Below are positions 6,976 to 13,656 of a stretch of DNA of 15,339 nucleotides, piece by piece (positions within the stretch are counted from its first letter, which is position 1; every line of letters starts with the position of its first letter). Source of the stretch: Burkholderiales bacterium UBA1834 (lineage in GTDB: Bacteria; Pseudomonadota; Gammaproteobacteria; Burkholderiales; Burkholderiaceae_C); NCBI GenBank assembly GCA_002339015.1, contig DDJC01000102.1, positions 1-15,339 on the forward strand, read 5' to 3'. The notes under the pieces were generated by a model. That model was given only the letters and a program-made list of their open reading frames with translations, had not been told where the DNA came from and did not search any database. The translations under genes and the position numbers were made by a program.

Positions 6976-7635
6976 TTACCGGCCCTTGCGTGCCAGGCCG
7001 ATCAGGTAATCGGTGGTGGCAAGGGCTTTGTCTGGCGTGCCGTTGAGCGACACCGACGTGAAGTAGCGGCCGGCCACGCCGATGGCGGGCACACCGTCGA
7101 TCTTGTAGGCGTCCATCAAAGTGCGAGCCTGCGCCGACTTGGTCTGCAGCGCAAACGAGTTGTACATGGCCATGAACTTGGTTTTGTCCACGCCCTGCTT
7201 GGCCACCCAGTCGGCGATGAGGTCAGGCTTGTCGAGCTTGAGCTGCTCCTGGTGGAGCGCATGGAACACCTTGGCATGCAGCGTGGGGATCAGGCCCAGG
7301 GCTTCGATGGCGAAGTACAGGCGCTGATGGGCCACGAAGGGGTTCTCGCGGAAGGCCACGGGCACGCGCTTGAAGACCACGTCGGGCGGCAGCTTGGCGG
7401 CCCAGGCGGCCAGCGAAGGCTCGAAGTGGAAGCAGTGCGGGCAGCCGTACCAGAAGAACTCGACGACCTCGATCTTGCCGGCCGGCGCGGACACCGGGGC
7501 GGCCTGCGAGAGCTTGACGTAATTGGTGCCTTCGACCGGCGTCTGGGCCTGGACGGATTGCCAGGGCGCCAGACCGGCGGCCAGGCCGACGCCGGCGATC
7601 GCGGCGGTCTGCTTGGAAAACTCTCGGCGGTTCAT
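6976..7635 (-). CDS. dsbA: Thiol:disulfide interchange protein DsbA
   Basis: DsbA is the periplasmic oxidase that introduces disulfide bonds into exported proteins and is reoxidised by DsbB. The predicted 219-aa product has the thioredoxin-fold active site C65-P-H-C68, in FFWYGCPHCFHF, and the cis-proline loop GVPAIG with Val182-Pro183. The N-terminus MNRREFSKQ followed by a hydrophobic Ala/Gly stretch and VQA (cleavage after about residue 30) carries adjacent arginines in a twin-arginine-like setting, so Tat export is possible. I chose ATG 7635 because AAAGGA lies about 10 nt upstream. An in-frame GTG at 7659 overlaps the stop of the SPOR gene and would add eight residues before the signal. 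It is the last gene of the packed argS-SPOR-dsbA group. Confidence 0.94.
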   Translation of the reverse strand: MNRREFSKQTAAIAGVGLAAGLAPWQSVQAQTPVEGTNYVKLSQAAPVSAPAGKIEVVEFFWYGCPHCFHFEPSLAAWAAKLPPDVVFKRVPVAFRENPFVAHQRLYFAIEALGLIPTLHAKVFHALHQEQLKLDKPDLIADWVAKQGVDKTKFMAMYNSFALQTKSAQARTLMDAYKIDGVPAIGVAGRYFTSVSLNGTPDKALATTDYLIGLARKGR

Positions 7636-7655
7636 CAAGTTGGTGTCCTTTCTGT

Positions 7656-8306
7656 TCACTTCTGGACGCGCACCAGGGCCGTGTCAATGCCGCTGCCCGA
7701 GAGCTTGACCCGAACTTCCTCGGCCAGTTCCCGCTGGGCGAAGGGCCCCACACGAACACGGTACATGGTGCGGCCGTTGACCTCGCGCTCGGAGATACGG
7801 GCCTCCAGACCCAGCATCGACAGCTTGGCGCGCTGCTGTTCAGCTTCGGCCGAGTTGCCATAGGCGCCGGCCTGCACATAGAAGCTCAACGCATCGGCGG
7901 GCGGGTTGGTGGACACGGGATCACCACCGGACAGGATGGCCGCGGGATTGCGGACAGACGAGGCCGCGGCGCTGGCCGGCTTGGCGGCCTCCGCGGGTTT
8001 GGCCGATGCCGCGGACGCCGGTGCGGAGGCCGCGGCGTTGGCCGGGTCCGTGGCCACGTCTTCCACGATGGGTTTGGGCACGGGCTTGGGCTTGGCCGGG
8101 TTGTTGCCGTACAAGGGGGCGTTGGGATCCCAGTTCTTGTTGTGCTCGGCCTCGGCGGCGTCCTGCTCGGCGGTGCGCTGGGGCACCTTGTCGACGAAGG
8201 GCAGCGGCACCTTGGTGACGTACAGGGCCACGCCCAGCGCCAGCGCCAGGCCGATCAAGAGGCCCACGATCATGCCGAGGAAGAAGCCTCCGCGTTGGGA
8301 TTTCAT
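7656..8306 (-). CDS. SPOR-domain inner-membrane protein (FtsN-like architecture)
   Basis: The 216-aa protein has a short cytoplasmic tail (MKSQRGG) and one membrane span at about residues 8-30. A long periplasmic linker rich in Ala, Pro and Lys follows (about 35-135). The C-terminal SPOR domain lies at about 138-216 (FYVQAGAYGNSAEAEQQRAKL, key aromatic and Gly residues, then YRVRVGPF). SPOR domains bind septal peptidoglycan lacking stem peptides, so a cell-division or cell-wall role is likely. The layout resembles FtsN but there is too little to name it. ATG 8306 is preferred because AAAGGA lies 10 nt upstream. An in-frame GTG at 8333 overlaps the argS stop (GTGA) and would add nine residues. 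It lies between argS and dsbA, in what I recall as a common Burkholderiales order. Confidence 0.88.
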   Translation of the reverse strand: MKSQRGGFFLGMIVGLLIGLALALGVALYVTKVPLPFVDKVPQRTAEQDAAEAEHNKNWDPNAPLYGNNPAKPKPVPKPIVEDVATDPANAAASAPASAASAKPAEAAKPASAAASSVRNPAAILSGGDPVSTNPPADALSFYVQAGAYGNSAEAEQQRAKLSMLGLEARISEREVNGRTMYRVRVGPFAQRELAEEVRVKLSGSGIDTALVRVQK

Positions 8307-8329
8307 AGAGGAGCGTCCTTTGTTGGGGA

Positions 8330-10021
8330 TCACATTTTGTCCGGTGCGCTGACACCGAGCAGGGCCAGGCCGTTGCGCAGCACCTGGGCGGTGGCTGCCA
8401 GCAGCGCGACGCGCGCGCGGGCCAGTTCGACATCATCGACCAGGAATCGTTCCGCCGCGTAGTAGCTGTGGAAAGCCCCGGCCAGGTCACGCAGATAAAA
8501 AGCCACATCATGCGGGGCCAGGCCCATCGCCGCCTGGGTGAGCATGCCGGGATACTCGGCCAGCTTGCTCATCAAGGTCAGCTCGCTGGGGGCCGTGAGC
8601 AGCGCCAGCCGGGCCTGGGGCAGGCCGGACAGATCACCACCGTGCTCGGCCGCCCAGTCGCGCATCACCTTGCTCATGCGGGCGTGGGCGTACTGGACGT
8701 AGAAGACCGGGTTCTCGTCGTTGGTCTTGAGGGCCAGGTCAACATCGAAGGTGAACTCGGTGTCGGCCTTGCGGCTGATCAGGAAGAAACGGACGGCATC
8801 CTTGCTGGTCCACTCGATCAGGTCGCGCAGGGTAACGTAGCTGCCGGCGCGCTTGGAGATCTTCACCTCCTCGCCGTTCTTCATCACGGTGACCATCTTG
8901 TGCAGCACGTAGTCGGGCCAGCCCTGGGGGATGCCGACGCCGGCCGCCTGCAGGCCGGCGCGCACGCGGGCGATGGTGCCGTGGTGGTCGGAGCCCTGGA
9001 TGTTGACGCACTGGACATAGCCGCGCTCCCACTTGGCGATGTGGTAGGCCACATCGGGCACGAAGTAGGTGTAGCCGCCATCGGACTTGCGCATGACGCG
9101 GTCCTTGTCGTCCCCGTAGTCCGTGCTGCGCAGCCACAGGGCGCCGCCGTCTTCATAGGTCTTGCCGGCGTCTTTCAGCTTTTGCACCGCCGCCTCGACA
9201 CGGCCCGAGGTGTACAGGCTGGATTCGAGGTAGTAGTTGTCGAAGCGGACGCCGAAGGCCTTGAGATCGAGATCCTGCTCGTGGCGCAGGTAGGCCACGG
9301 CGAACTGGCGGATGCCGTCCAGATCGTTCACATCACCGCTGGCGGTGAACTCGCGGTCGTCGGCCTTGACCGTTTTCTTCGCCATGAAATCGGCCGCGAT
9401 GTCGGCGATGTAATCGCCGTTGTAGGCCGATTCGGGCCAGTCAGCATCACCAGGCTTGAGGCCCTTGAGCCGCGCCTGGGTGGAGCTGGCCAGCGTGGCG
9501 ATCTGCACGCCGGCATCGTTGTAGTAGAACTCGCGGGTGACCTGCTGGCCCTGCGTCTCGAACAGGTTGCACAGGGCATCGCCCAAGGCGCCCTGGCGGC
9601 CGTGTCCCACATGCAGCGGCCCGGTGGGGTTGGCCGAGACAAACTCGACCAGCACCTTGTGCTCGGTGGCGGGCTGGCGGCCGAAACGTTCGCCTTCGGA
9701 CAGCACATCGACCACGATGGACTGCTTGGCCTCGGGCTTGAGGCGCAGGTTGATGAAACCGGGGCCGGCGATCTCGACGGCCAAGACCCACTGCTGCACG
9801 GCAGGCTGCGCCTGCAGGGCGGCGACGAGGGCCGTGGCCAGCTCGCGCGGGTTCTTCTTGAGCGGCTTGGCCAGCTGCATGGCGGCGGTGACGGCCAGGT
9901 CACCATGGGCGGCCTGCTTGGGCGCCTCGAACACGGGGGTGAAGGACGCATCGGCGTCGGGCGCCGCCTGGCGCAAGGCCTCACCCAGGGCCTTCAGGAG
10001 ATCACGCTTGGCTTGAATCAT
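8330..10021 (-). CDS. argS: Arginine--tRNA ligase ArgS
   Basis: ArgS charges tRNA-Arg with arginine using ATP in the cytoplasm. The 563-aa protein is close to the usual class I ArgRS length (E. coli 577). It has the N-terminal Add1 domain (about 1-100), the HIGH-type signature H137-V-G-H140 in NPTGPLHVGHGRQ, and the KMSKS-equivalent KISKR (387-391) in EEVKISKRAGSYVTLRD. The C-terminal DALR anticodon-binding domain spans about 440-563. A short intergenic region upstream separates it from the divergent protein kinase. A TAAAAT at 10033-10028 resembles a -10 but would put the transcript start at the ATG and has no well-placed -35. Its stop overlaps a possible GTG start of the SPOR gene. Confidence 0.97.
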   Translation of the reverse strand: MIQAKRDLLKALGEALRQAAPDADASFTPVFEAPKQAAHGDLAVTAAMQLAKPLKKNPRELATALVAALQAQPAVQQWVLAVEIAGPGFINLRLKPEAKQSIVVDVLSEGERFGRQPATEHKVLVEFVSANPTGPLHVGHGRQGALGDALCNLFETQGQQVTREFYYNDAGVQIATLASSTQARLKGLKPGDADWPESAYNGDYIADIAADFMAKKTVKADDREFTASGDVNDLDGIRQFAVAYLRHEQDLDLKAFGVRFDNYYLESSLYTSGRVEAAVQKLKDAGKTYEDGGALWLRSTDYGDDKDRVMRKSDGGYTYFVPDVAYHIAKWERGYVQCVNIQGSDHHGTIARVRAGLQAAGVGIPQGWPDYVLHKMVTVMKNGEEVKISKRAGSYVTLRDLIEWTSKDAVRFFLISRKADTEFTFDVDLALKTNDENPVFYVQYAHARMSKVMRDWAAEHGGDLSGLPQARLALLTAPSELTLMSKLAEYPGMLTQAAMGLAPHDVAFYLRDLAGAFHSYYAAERFLVDDVELARARVALLAATAQVLRNGLALLGVSAPDKM

Positions 10022-10141
10022 GGGGACATTTTACGGGGTGGCCCCACGGGGGCGCCCAAGCGTCAGAATGTCACGAAATGCCGGTGCGGGGGTGGGCTTT
10101 TCGCGCCATGAAACCCCGGGCCGGCATGGAAAGATGGGGCC
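10022..10141. promoter_or_regulatory. Divergent intergenic region between argS and the protein kinase
   Basis: This 120-bp region must hold the promoters of both argS (minus) and the kinase (plus). It has G/C-rich self-complementary stretches (for example GCCCC-ACG-GGGGC, 10041-10053) but no convincing -35/-10 pair on either strand. I therefore mark it only as the place where regulation must act. Confidence 0.4.
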
Positions 10142-11479
10142 ATGGAAGCCATCGACATCGAACTGGGTGCGAGCCGCCTCGGCAAGTACCAGATGATCCG
10201 CCGCTTGGGCGAAGGCGCCACCAGCGAGGTCTTCCTGTGCCAGGACGATTTCTTCCAGCGCCAGGTGGCGCTCAAGCGGGTGCGCTCGGCCGCGCTGATG
10301 GACGCGGTGGACGGGCCTGTGTACGCGCGCTTCTTCGCTGCCGAGGCCGCCCTGGTGGGTCGCCTGCAGCACCCCAATGTGGTCCAGATTTACGACGCGG
10401 TGGCCGACCCGACCTCACCCTACGTGGTGATGGAGTACGTGCCGGGCACCACGCTCAAGAGCTTTTGCCGGGCGGACAACCTGCTGCCGCTGGAGCTGAT
10501 CGTGGAAATCGGCTTCAAGTGCGCGATGGCGCTGAGCTATGTGTACAAGCAGGGCCTGATCCACCGGGACGTGAAGCCCGCCAACATCCTGGCCATCACC
10601 AATGCCCAGGGTCTGGTGACGGATGTGAAGATCACCGATTTCGGCAGCGTGCTGAACCTGCAGGCCGATGCCACCCAGGTGCACCAGGTGGGCTCGCTGG
10701 CCTACATGTCGCCCGAGCAGCTCGAAGGCGAGGTGCTGGACAGCCGCGCCGACATCTACTCGCTGGGCGCGGTGCTGTACCACCTGATCGCCGGGCGACC
10801 GCCCTTCGAGGCGAACTCGCAAGCTGTGCTGATGAACCAGATCTACAACCAGACACCTGCACCGCTGACGGGCATGCGCGCGGGTGTGAACCAGGCTGTG
10901 GACGACGTGCTGCAAAAAGCCCTGGCCAAGGACAAGAACGACCGCTACCCCCACTGGGACGCCTTCGCGGAGGCCCTGTCTGACCTGGTGTCCAGCCACA
11001 AGGTGCCGCGCGGCCATCTGCAGGGCGTGCTCGATTCGGAGCGCTTCAACCTGCTGCGCACGCTGGATTTCTTCATCAGCTTTGGCGACGTGGAGCTGTG
11101 GGAGGTGGTGCACCGCGCCAAATGGCAGCGCTTCCCCTTCGGGCACTCGCTGTACAAGCGTGGCGAGGAGGGGCGCACCTTCCACATCATCGCGCAGGGC
11201 AGCGTGGAGGTGTTCCGCAACGGCAAGCGCGTGGCACTGCTGGGCGCAGGCACCTCGGTGGGCGAGATGGCCTACCTGGCGCCCAACCCCGAACTGCGCC
11301 GGCACAGCACCGACGTGATGGTGTCGGAGCCCGCCACAACGATCTCGTTCACGCCCGAGACGCTGGGGCAGCTCAGCCCCAACTGCCGGCACCTGTTCGA
11401 CGAGGCCTTCATCCGCGTGCTGGTGCGGCGCCTGCATGCCGCGCACGAGGCGCTGGCGCATCCACGGCGGATCATGTAA
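10142..11479 (+). CDS. Ser/Thr protein kinase fused to a cyclic-nucleotide-binding-like domain
   Basis: Residues about 15-290 form a Hanks-type kinase. It has a glycine loop G23-E-G25 to V30 (the third Gly replaced by Ser28), ATP-anchoring Lys45 in VALKRV, helix-C Glu68 and the catalytic loop H141-R-D143-V-K145 with Asn148. DFG lies at 166-168, MSPEQ at 189-193 replaces APE, and Asp204 is in RADIYSLG. All catalytic residues are present, so it should be active. Residues about 310-440 resemble a cNMP-binding/CRP-like beta-barrel: FPFGHSLYKRGE, then FHIIAQGSVEVFRNGK (about 347-362; sensor strand) and GEMAYLA at 374-380. The cassette Arg after Pro383 is replaced by Glu384. No transmembrane segment or signal is present, so it is cytosolic. 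No phosphatase or forkhead-associated partner is adjacent. Substrate and ligand are unknown. Confidence 0.88.
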   Translation: MEAIDIELGASRLGKYQMIRRLGEGATSEVFLCQDDFFQRQVALKRVRSAALMDAVDGPVYARFFAAEAALVGRLQHPNVVQIYDAVADPTSPYVVMEYVPGTTLKSFCRADNLLPLELIVEIGFKCAMALSYVYKQGLIHRDVKPANILAITNAQGLVTDVKITDFGSVLNLQADATQVHQVGSLAYMSPEQLEGEVLDSRADIYSLGAVLYHLIAGRPPFEANSQAVLMNQIYNQTPAPLTGMRAGVNQAVDDVLQKALAKDKNDRYPHWDAFAEALSDLVSSHKVPRGHLQGVLDSERFNLLRTLDFFISFGDVELWEVVHRAKWQRFPFGHSLYKRGEEGRTFHIIAQGSVEVFRNGKRVALLGAGTSVGEMAYLAPNPELRRHSTDVMVSEPATTISFTPETLGQLSPNCRHLFDEAFIRVLVRRLHAAHEALAHPRRIM

Positions 11480-11533
11480 GGCAGACAGGCGCCCGAAACG
11501 CAGACTTTCAGGCGGCCGTCACATCAGCGCGGA
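11480..11533. other. Convergent gap between kinase and PEP-CTERM ORF
   Basis: These 54 bp separate two genes that run toward each other. No hairpin followed by a T-run is visible on either strand, so an intrinsic terminator is not supported here. Confidence 0.4.
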
Positions 11534-11800
11534 TCAGGCCCTGCGGCTTCTCAGGCGCCACCCCGCCACCATCAGGCCAGCCAGGCCCAGCGCCAGCGTT
11601 TGCGGTTCTGGCACGGCCACCACATGCGCCTGGACATCGATCGAGGTCAGGTAGATCTGCCCCTCGCCCAGGTCGCTTTCGTAGCGGTAGACAGGCTGTT
11701 CGATGTAGACCGGCTCAGTGCGGTAGTAACAGGTGAAGGGCTCTTGCGTTTCGCAGATGTGTGTGAACGGGACTTGAAGGCTAGCCGCATCGCCTGCCAT
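11534..11800 (-). pseudogene. PEP-CTERM sorting-signal ORF lacking an export signal (probable remnant)
   Basis: The 88-residue frame ends in VPEPQTLALGLAGLMVAG followed by WRLRSRRA. This is a textbook PEP-CTERM anchor: a VPEP motif, a hydrophobic span and a basic tail. Exosortase recognises such signals in exported proteins of biofilm-forming Gram-negatives. A short Tyr-rich region precedes it (CETQEPFTCYYRTEPVYIEQPVYRYE, about residues 16-41; key Cys and Tyr residues). An exported protein would need an N-terminal signal peptide, but the frame starts MAGDAASLQV, is closed by a TAG at 11812-11810, and I see no signal peptide in the other minus-strand frames just upstream. A 5'-truncated gene fits best. 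An intact small protein with an unrecognised start is possible. The PEP-CTERM call is strong; the pseudogene call is moderate. Confidence 0.6.
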
Positions 11801-11928
11801 GCCCCATCCCTATGCCTAGGGGCGATCCGTCATCCGGATGAGCGGGCAAGGCGTTGAGACAGGACTGGCGCACCATGCCCACGGTCGCTAGACTGAGCCG
11901 ACATCCCTGCAACCTACGGAGAGTTCCC

Positions 11929-12210
11929 ATGCGTTTGATGATCGCCGCAATGACCCTGGCCCTGACCGCCAGCCTGGCCCACGCCGCCGACGCCACCTGC
12001 GAAGCCAAGGCCGCTGACAAGAAGCTGGCGGGCGCCGCCAAGAGCAGCTTCGTCAAGAAGTGCGAGAAGGACGCGGCCGCCAGCGCCGCGAAGGCCACCT
12101 GCGCCACCGCCGCCGCCGACAAGAAGCTGGCCGGCGCGGCCAAGAACAGCTTCATCAAGAAGTGCGAGAAGGATGCCGCCGCGGGCGCCGCCTCGGCCGC
12201 GTCGAAGTAA
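11929..12210 (+). CDS. psiF: Secreted PsiF-repeat protein
   Basis: The 93-aa product begins with a clear signal peptide (MRLMIAAMTLALTASLAHA, cleavage after residue 19). Two direct 34-residue repeats follow, each with the PsiF core KKLAGAAK-x-SF-x-KKCEKDA. E. coli PsiF is a phosphate-starvation-inducible periplasmic protein of unknown biochemical role, and the family name comes from that. Each repeat holds two cysteines (ATC and KKCEK), so disulfide formation in the periplasm is likely. ATG 11929 is preferred because GGAGAG lies 5-10 nt upstream. A longer frame from 11854 would bury the signal peptide. No Pho box is evident, so phosphate control is not shown. It converges on the DUF2214 gene with a 15-bp gap. 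Confidence 0.85.
   Translation: MRLMIAAMTLALTASLAHAADATCEAKAADKKLAGAAKSSFVKKCEKDAAASAAKATCATAAADKKLAGAAKNSFIKKCEKDAAAGAASAASK
11992..12195 (+). repeat. Two tandem 102-bp repeats inside the PsiF-like gene
   Basis: Copy 1 (11992-12093) and copy 2 (12094-12195) are in-frame direct repeats of 34 codons. They both start GCCACCTGC and share long identical blocks such as GACAAGAAGCTGGC and AAGAAGTGCGAGAAGGA. The nucleotide similarity is higher than the amino acid pattern alone requires, which suggests recent duplication or homogenisation between copies. Confidence 0.85.
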
Positions 12211-12225
12211 AACACGCCCGGATGA

Positions 12226-12681
12226 TCAGCGCGTCCACACCCCGCGCGCCAGCAGCACGGCCGCCAGCGGGATCAGCATCACCAGGTGCGCCTGCACCAT
12301 GATCAGCTTGCGCACCTTGCGCACCTCGGCCTCGGCCGGCAGCGCGCCGCTGGCATCCAGTGCCTTGCGCCAGCGGATGAAGGCCCGTGTCGGTGCGATC
12401 GAGATCAGGCCCACGATCACGAACAGCGTGACCTTGATGTGCAGCAGCGGCTGGTGCCAGTACCACTCGAAGCCCTTGGCGCCCCAATACGTGCGCGCGA
12501 AACCCGTGGCCAGCACGGCCATGGCCGCCCCCATGTAAATGAGGTCCACGCGCGCCAGGCGGCGCACCACGGCGGCGTTCATCCACTCAGGACGGCACAG
12601 CGCGGCCTCGCTGGTGATGAAGACGACGAGCATGAGGATGGCCACGACGTGCGCGTAGGCCAGCAGCGATTCGGTCAGCAT
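12226..12681 (-). CDS. DUF2214 family membrane protein
   Basis: The 151-aa protein has four hydrophobic segments at about residues 6-27, 44-62, 80-96 and 128-146. It also has the conserved DUF2214 pattern: ITSEAALCRPEW, RLARVDLIYMGAA, GFARTYWGAKGFEWYW (about 60-75; key Gly and aromatic residues) and SIAPTRAFIRWRK. The family is of unknown function and inner-membrane. ATG 12681 has AAGGAG 5 nt upstream. It overlaps the end of the LysR gene by 7 bp (ATGCTGA), so the two are cotranscribed and translationally coupled. It therefore shares the regulation of the LysR gene. Confidence 0.85.
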   Translation of the reverse strand: MLTESLLAYAHVVAILMLVVFITSEAALCRPEWMNAAVVRRLARVDLIYMGAAMAVLATGFARTYWGAKGFEWYWHQPLLHIKVTLFVIVGLISIAPTRAFIRWRKALDASGALPAEAEVRKVRKLIMVQAHLVMLIPLAAVLLARGVWTR

Positions 12682-13601
12682 GAGGGCTCCTTGAGGGCTT
12701 GGGTCCAGTATGACGGATCGCCATACGCCGCCTTGATGAAATCGATCCACAGGCGCAGCCGCACCGGCAGGTGCTTGCGCTGCGCGAAGACAGCGTAGAT
12801 GCCGTTGGGCGGCGCGGCGAAATCGTCGAGCACGCTGACCAGGCGGCCCGCGCGCATGTCGGCCTCGACCTCCCACCATGAACGCCAGGCCAGGCCCAGG
12901 CCTTCCAGGCACCATGCGTGCAGCACCTGGCCATCGGAGCAGTCCAGCTTGGTGGCAGGGCGCACGTAGCCTGGCTGGCCATCGAGCGTGAAGGCCCAGC
13001 CACGCGTCTGGCTGGCCTCGGAGCTGAGCGTGAGGCAGTCATGCCGGGCGATGTCGGCCGGCACCATGGGGCGGCCGTGGCGCGCCAGGTAATCAGGGCT
13101 GGCCACGCACAGGCGGCGGTTGTCGGCCAGGCGCACGCTGACCAGGCTGGAATCGGGCAGATCACCCACGCGCACGGCGCAGTCGAAGCCTTCGTTGACC
13201 AGGTCGACCAGCCGGTCGGCCAGATTCAGCGAGATGGACACCTCGGGGTGCTGGGCCACGAAGCGCGGCACCAGGGGCGCCACGTGCCGGCGCCCGAAGC
13301 CGGCCGGCGCGGTGATGCGCAGGTGGCCGCTGGCCTTCACGCCCCCGGCGCTGACGCTGGCCTCGGCGCTGGCGAGATCCGCCAGCAGGCGGTGGGCATC
13401 CTCCAGAAAAGCGGCACCTTCGTGCGTGAGGCTGATGCGGCGGGTGGTGCGCACCAGCAGCTTCACGCCCAGGCGTTCTTCGAGCGCATCGATGCGGCGG
13501 CCGATCACGGCGGGCGCCACGCCTTCGGCGGTGGCCGCGGCGGTGAGGCTGCCCTTGGTGGCCACGGCCACGAAGGATTCGATCTGCTTGAGTCGGTCCA
13601 T
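12675..13601 (-). CDS. LysR family transcriptional regulator
   Basis: The 308-aa protein has the family's normal length. An N-terminal winged helix-turn-helix starts MDRLKQIESFVAVATKGSLTAAA (residues 1-23; recognition helix about 28-47 with VIGRRIDALEERLGV). A periplasmic-binding-like effector domain follows from about residue 90 (GHLRITAPAGFGRRHVAPLVP, about 91-111). ATG 13601 is chosen because MDRLKQIESF is the typical LysR N-terminus. The frame stays open to 13751, but the extra residues do not look like a LysR protein. No clear ribosome binding site precedes the ATG. It is divergent from glcB, the classic arrangement for a LysR protein that controls its neighbour, so a role in regulating malate synthase G and itself is inferred. 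Downstream it is coupled to DUF2214. The effector is unknown. Confidence 0.93.
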   Translation of the reverse strand: MDRLKQIESFVAVATKGSLTAAATAEGVAPAVIGRRIDALEERLGVKLLVRTTRRISLTHEGAAFLEDAHRLLADLASAEASVSAGGVKASGHLRITAPAGFGRRHVAPLVPRFVAQHPEVSISLNLADRLVDLVNEGFDCAVRVGDLPDSSLVSVRLADNRRLCVASPDYLARHGRPMVPADIARHDCLTLSSEASQTRGWAFTLDGQPGYVRPATKLDCSDGQVLHAWCLEGLGLAWRSWWEVEADMRAGRLVSVLDDFAAPPNGIYAVFAQRKHLPVRLRLWIDFIKAAYGDPSYWTQALKEPSC

Positions 13602-13611
13602 GAACCATGGA
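13597..13611. promoter_or_regulatory. Small inverted repeat over the LysR start codon
   Basis: TCCATG (13597-13602) and CATGGA (13606-13611) are perfect inverted arms around AAC. They contain the LysR ATG on the minus strand. The core CATGAA...CCATG matches the centre of the larger repeat 19 bp away, so this may be a second half-strength binding site. Alone it could be chance. Confidence 0.35.
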
Positions 13612-13629
13612 TGCTGCCCGATCTTTGCG

Positions 13630-13656
13630 TAAAAGTCATGAATACCATGACTTTTA
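13630..13656. promoter_or_regulatory. Perfect 11-bp-arm inverted repeat, probable operator between LysR gene and glcB
   Basis: TAAAAGTCATG (13630-13640) and CATGACTTTTA (13646-13656) are perfect inverted arms separated by AATAC. The proximal edge lies 28 bp upstream of the LysR ATG and 137 bp from the glcB ATG. Such a long perfect dyad between a LysR gene and its divergent neighbour is best read as a regulator-binding site, possibly for autoregulation. The symmetry gives T-N13-A rather than the usual T-N11-A, so another regulator is possible. No T-run follows on either strand, which argues against a terminator. Confidence 0.7.

Noticed and set aside
10028..10059. TAAAAT with TTGGGC as an argS promoter
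   Set aside because: The spacer would be 20 nt and the transcript would start at the ATG itself.
8468..10111. A 547-codon plus-strand open frame opposite argS
   Set aside because: It is antisense to a full-length ArgS with both signature motifs, and its Gly/His/Val-rich composition is typical of a mirror frame.
11830..11841. Perfect palindrome TCATCCGGATGA upstream of the PsiF-like gene
   Set aside because: A 12-bp palindrome is expected by chance a few times in 15 kb, and it has no second copy or link to a promoter.
11854..11894. TTGAGA and TAGACT as a promoter of the PsiF-like gene
   Set aside because: The spacer would be 29 nt, far too long for a sigma-70 promoter. TAGACT alone is too weak to call.
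11781..12215. A 144-codon minus-strand open frame opposite the PsiF-like gene
   Set aside because: Its repeats merely mirror the tandem PsiF repeats. The plus strand has a signal peptide and a good ribosome binding site.
13630..13656. The large inverted repeat as a transcription terminator
   Set aside because: It lies between divergent genes with no T-run on either side, and no transcript is expected to end there.
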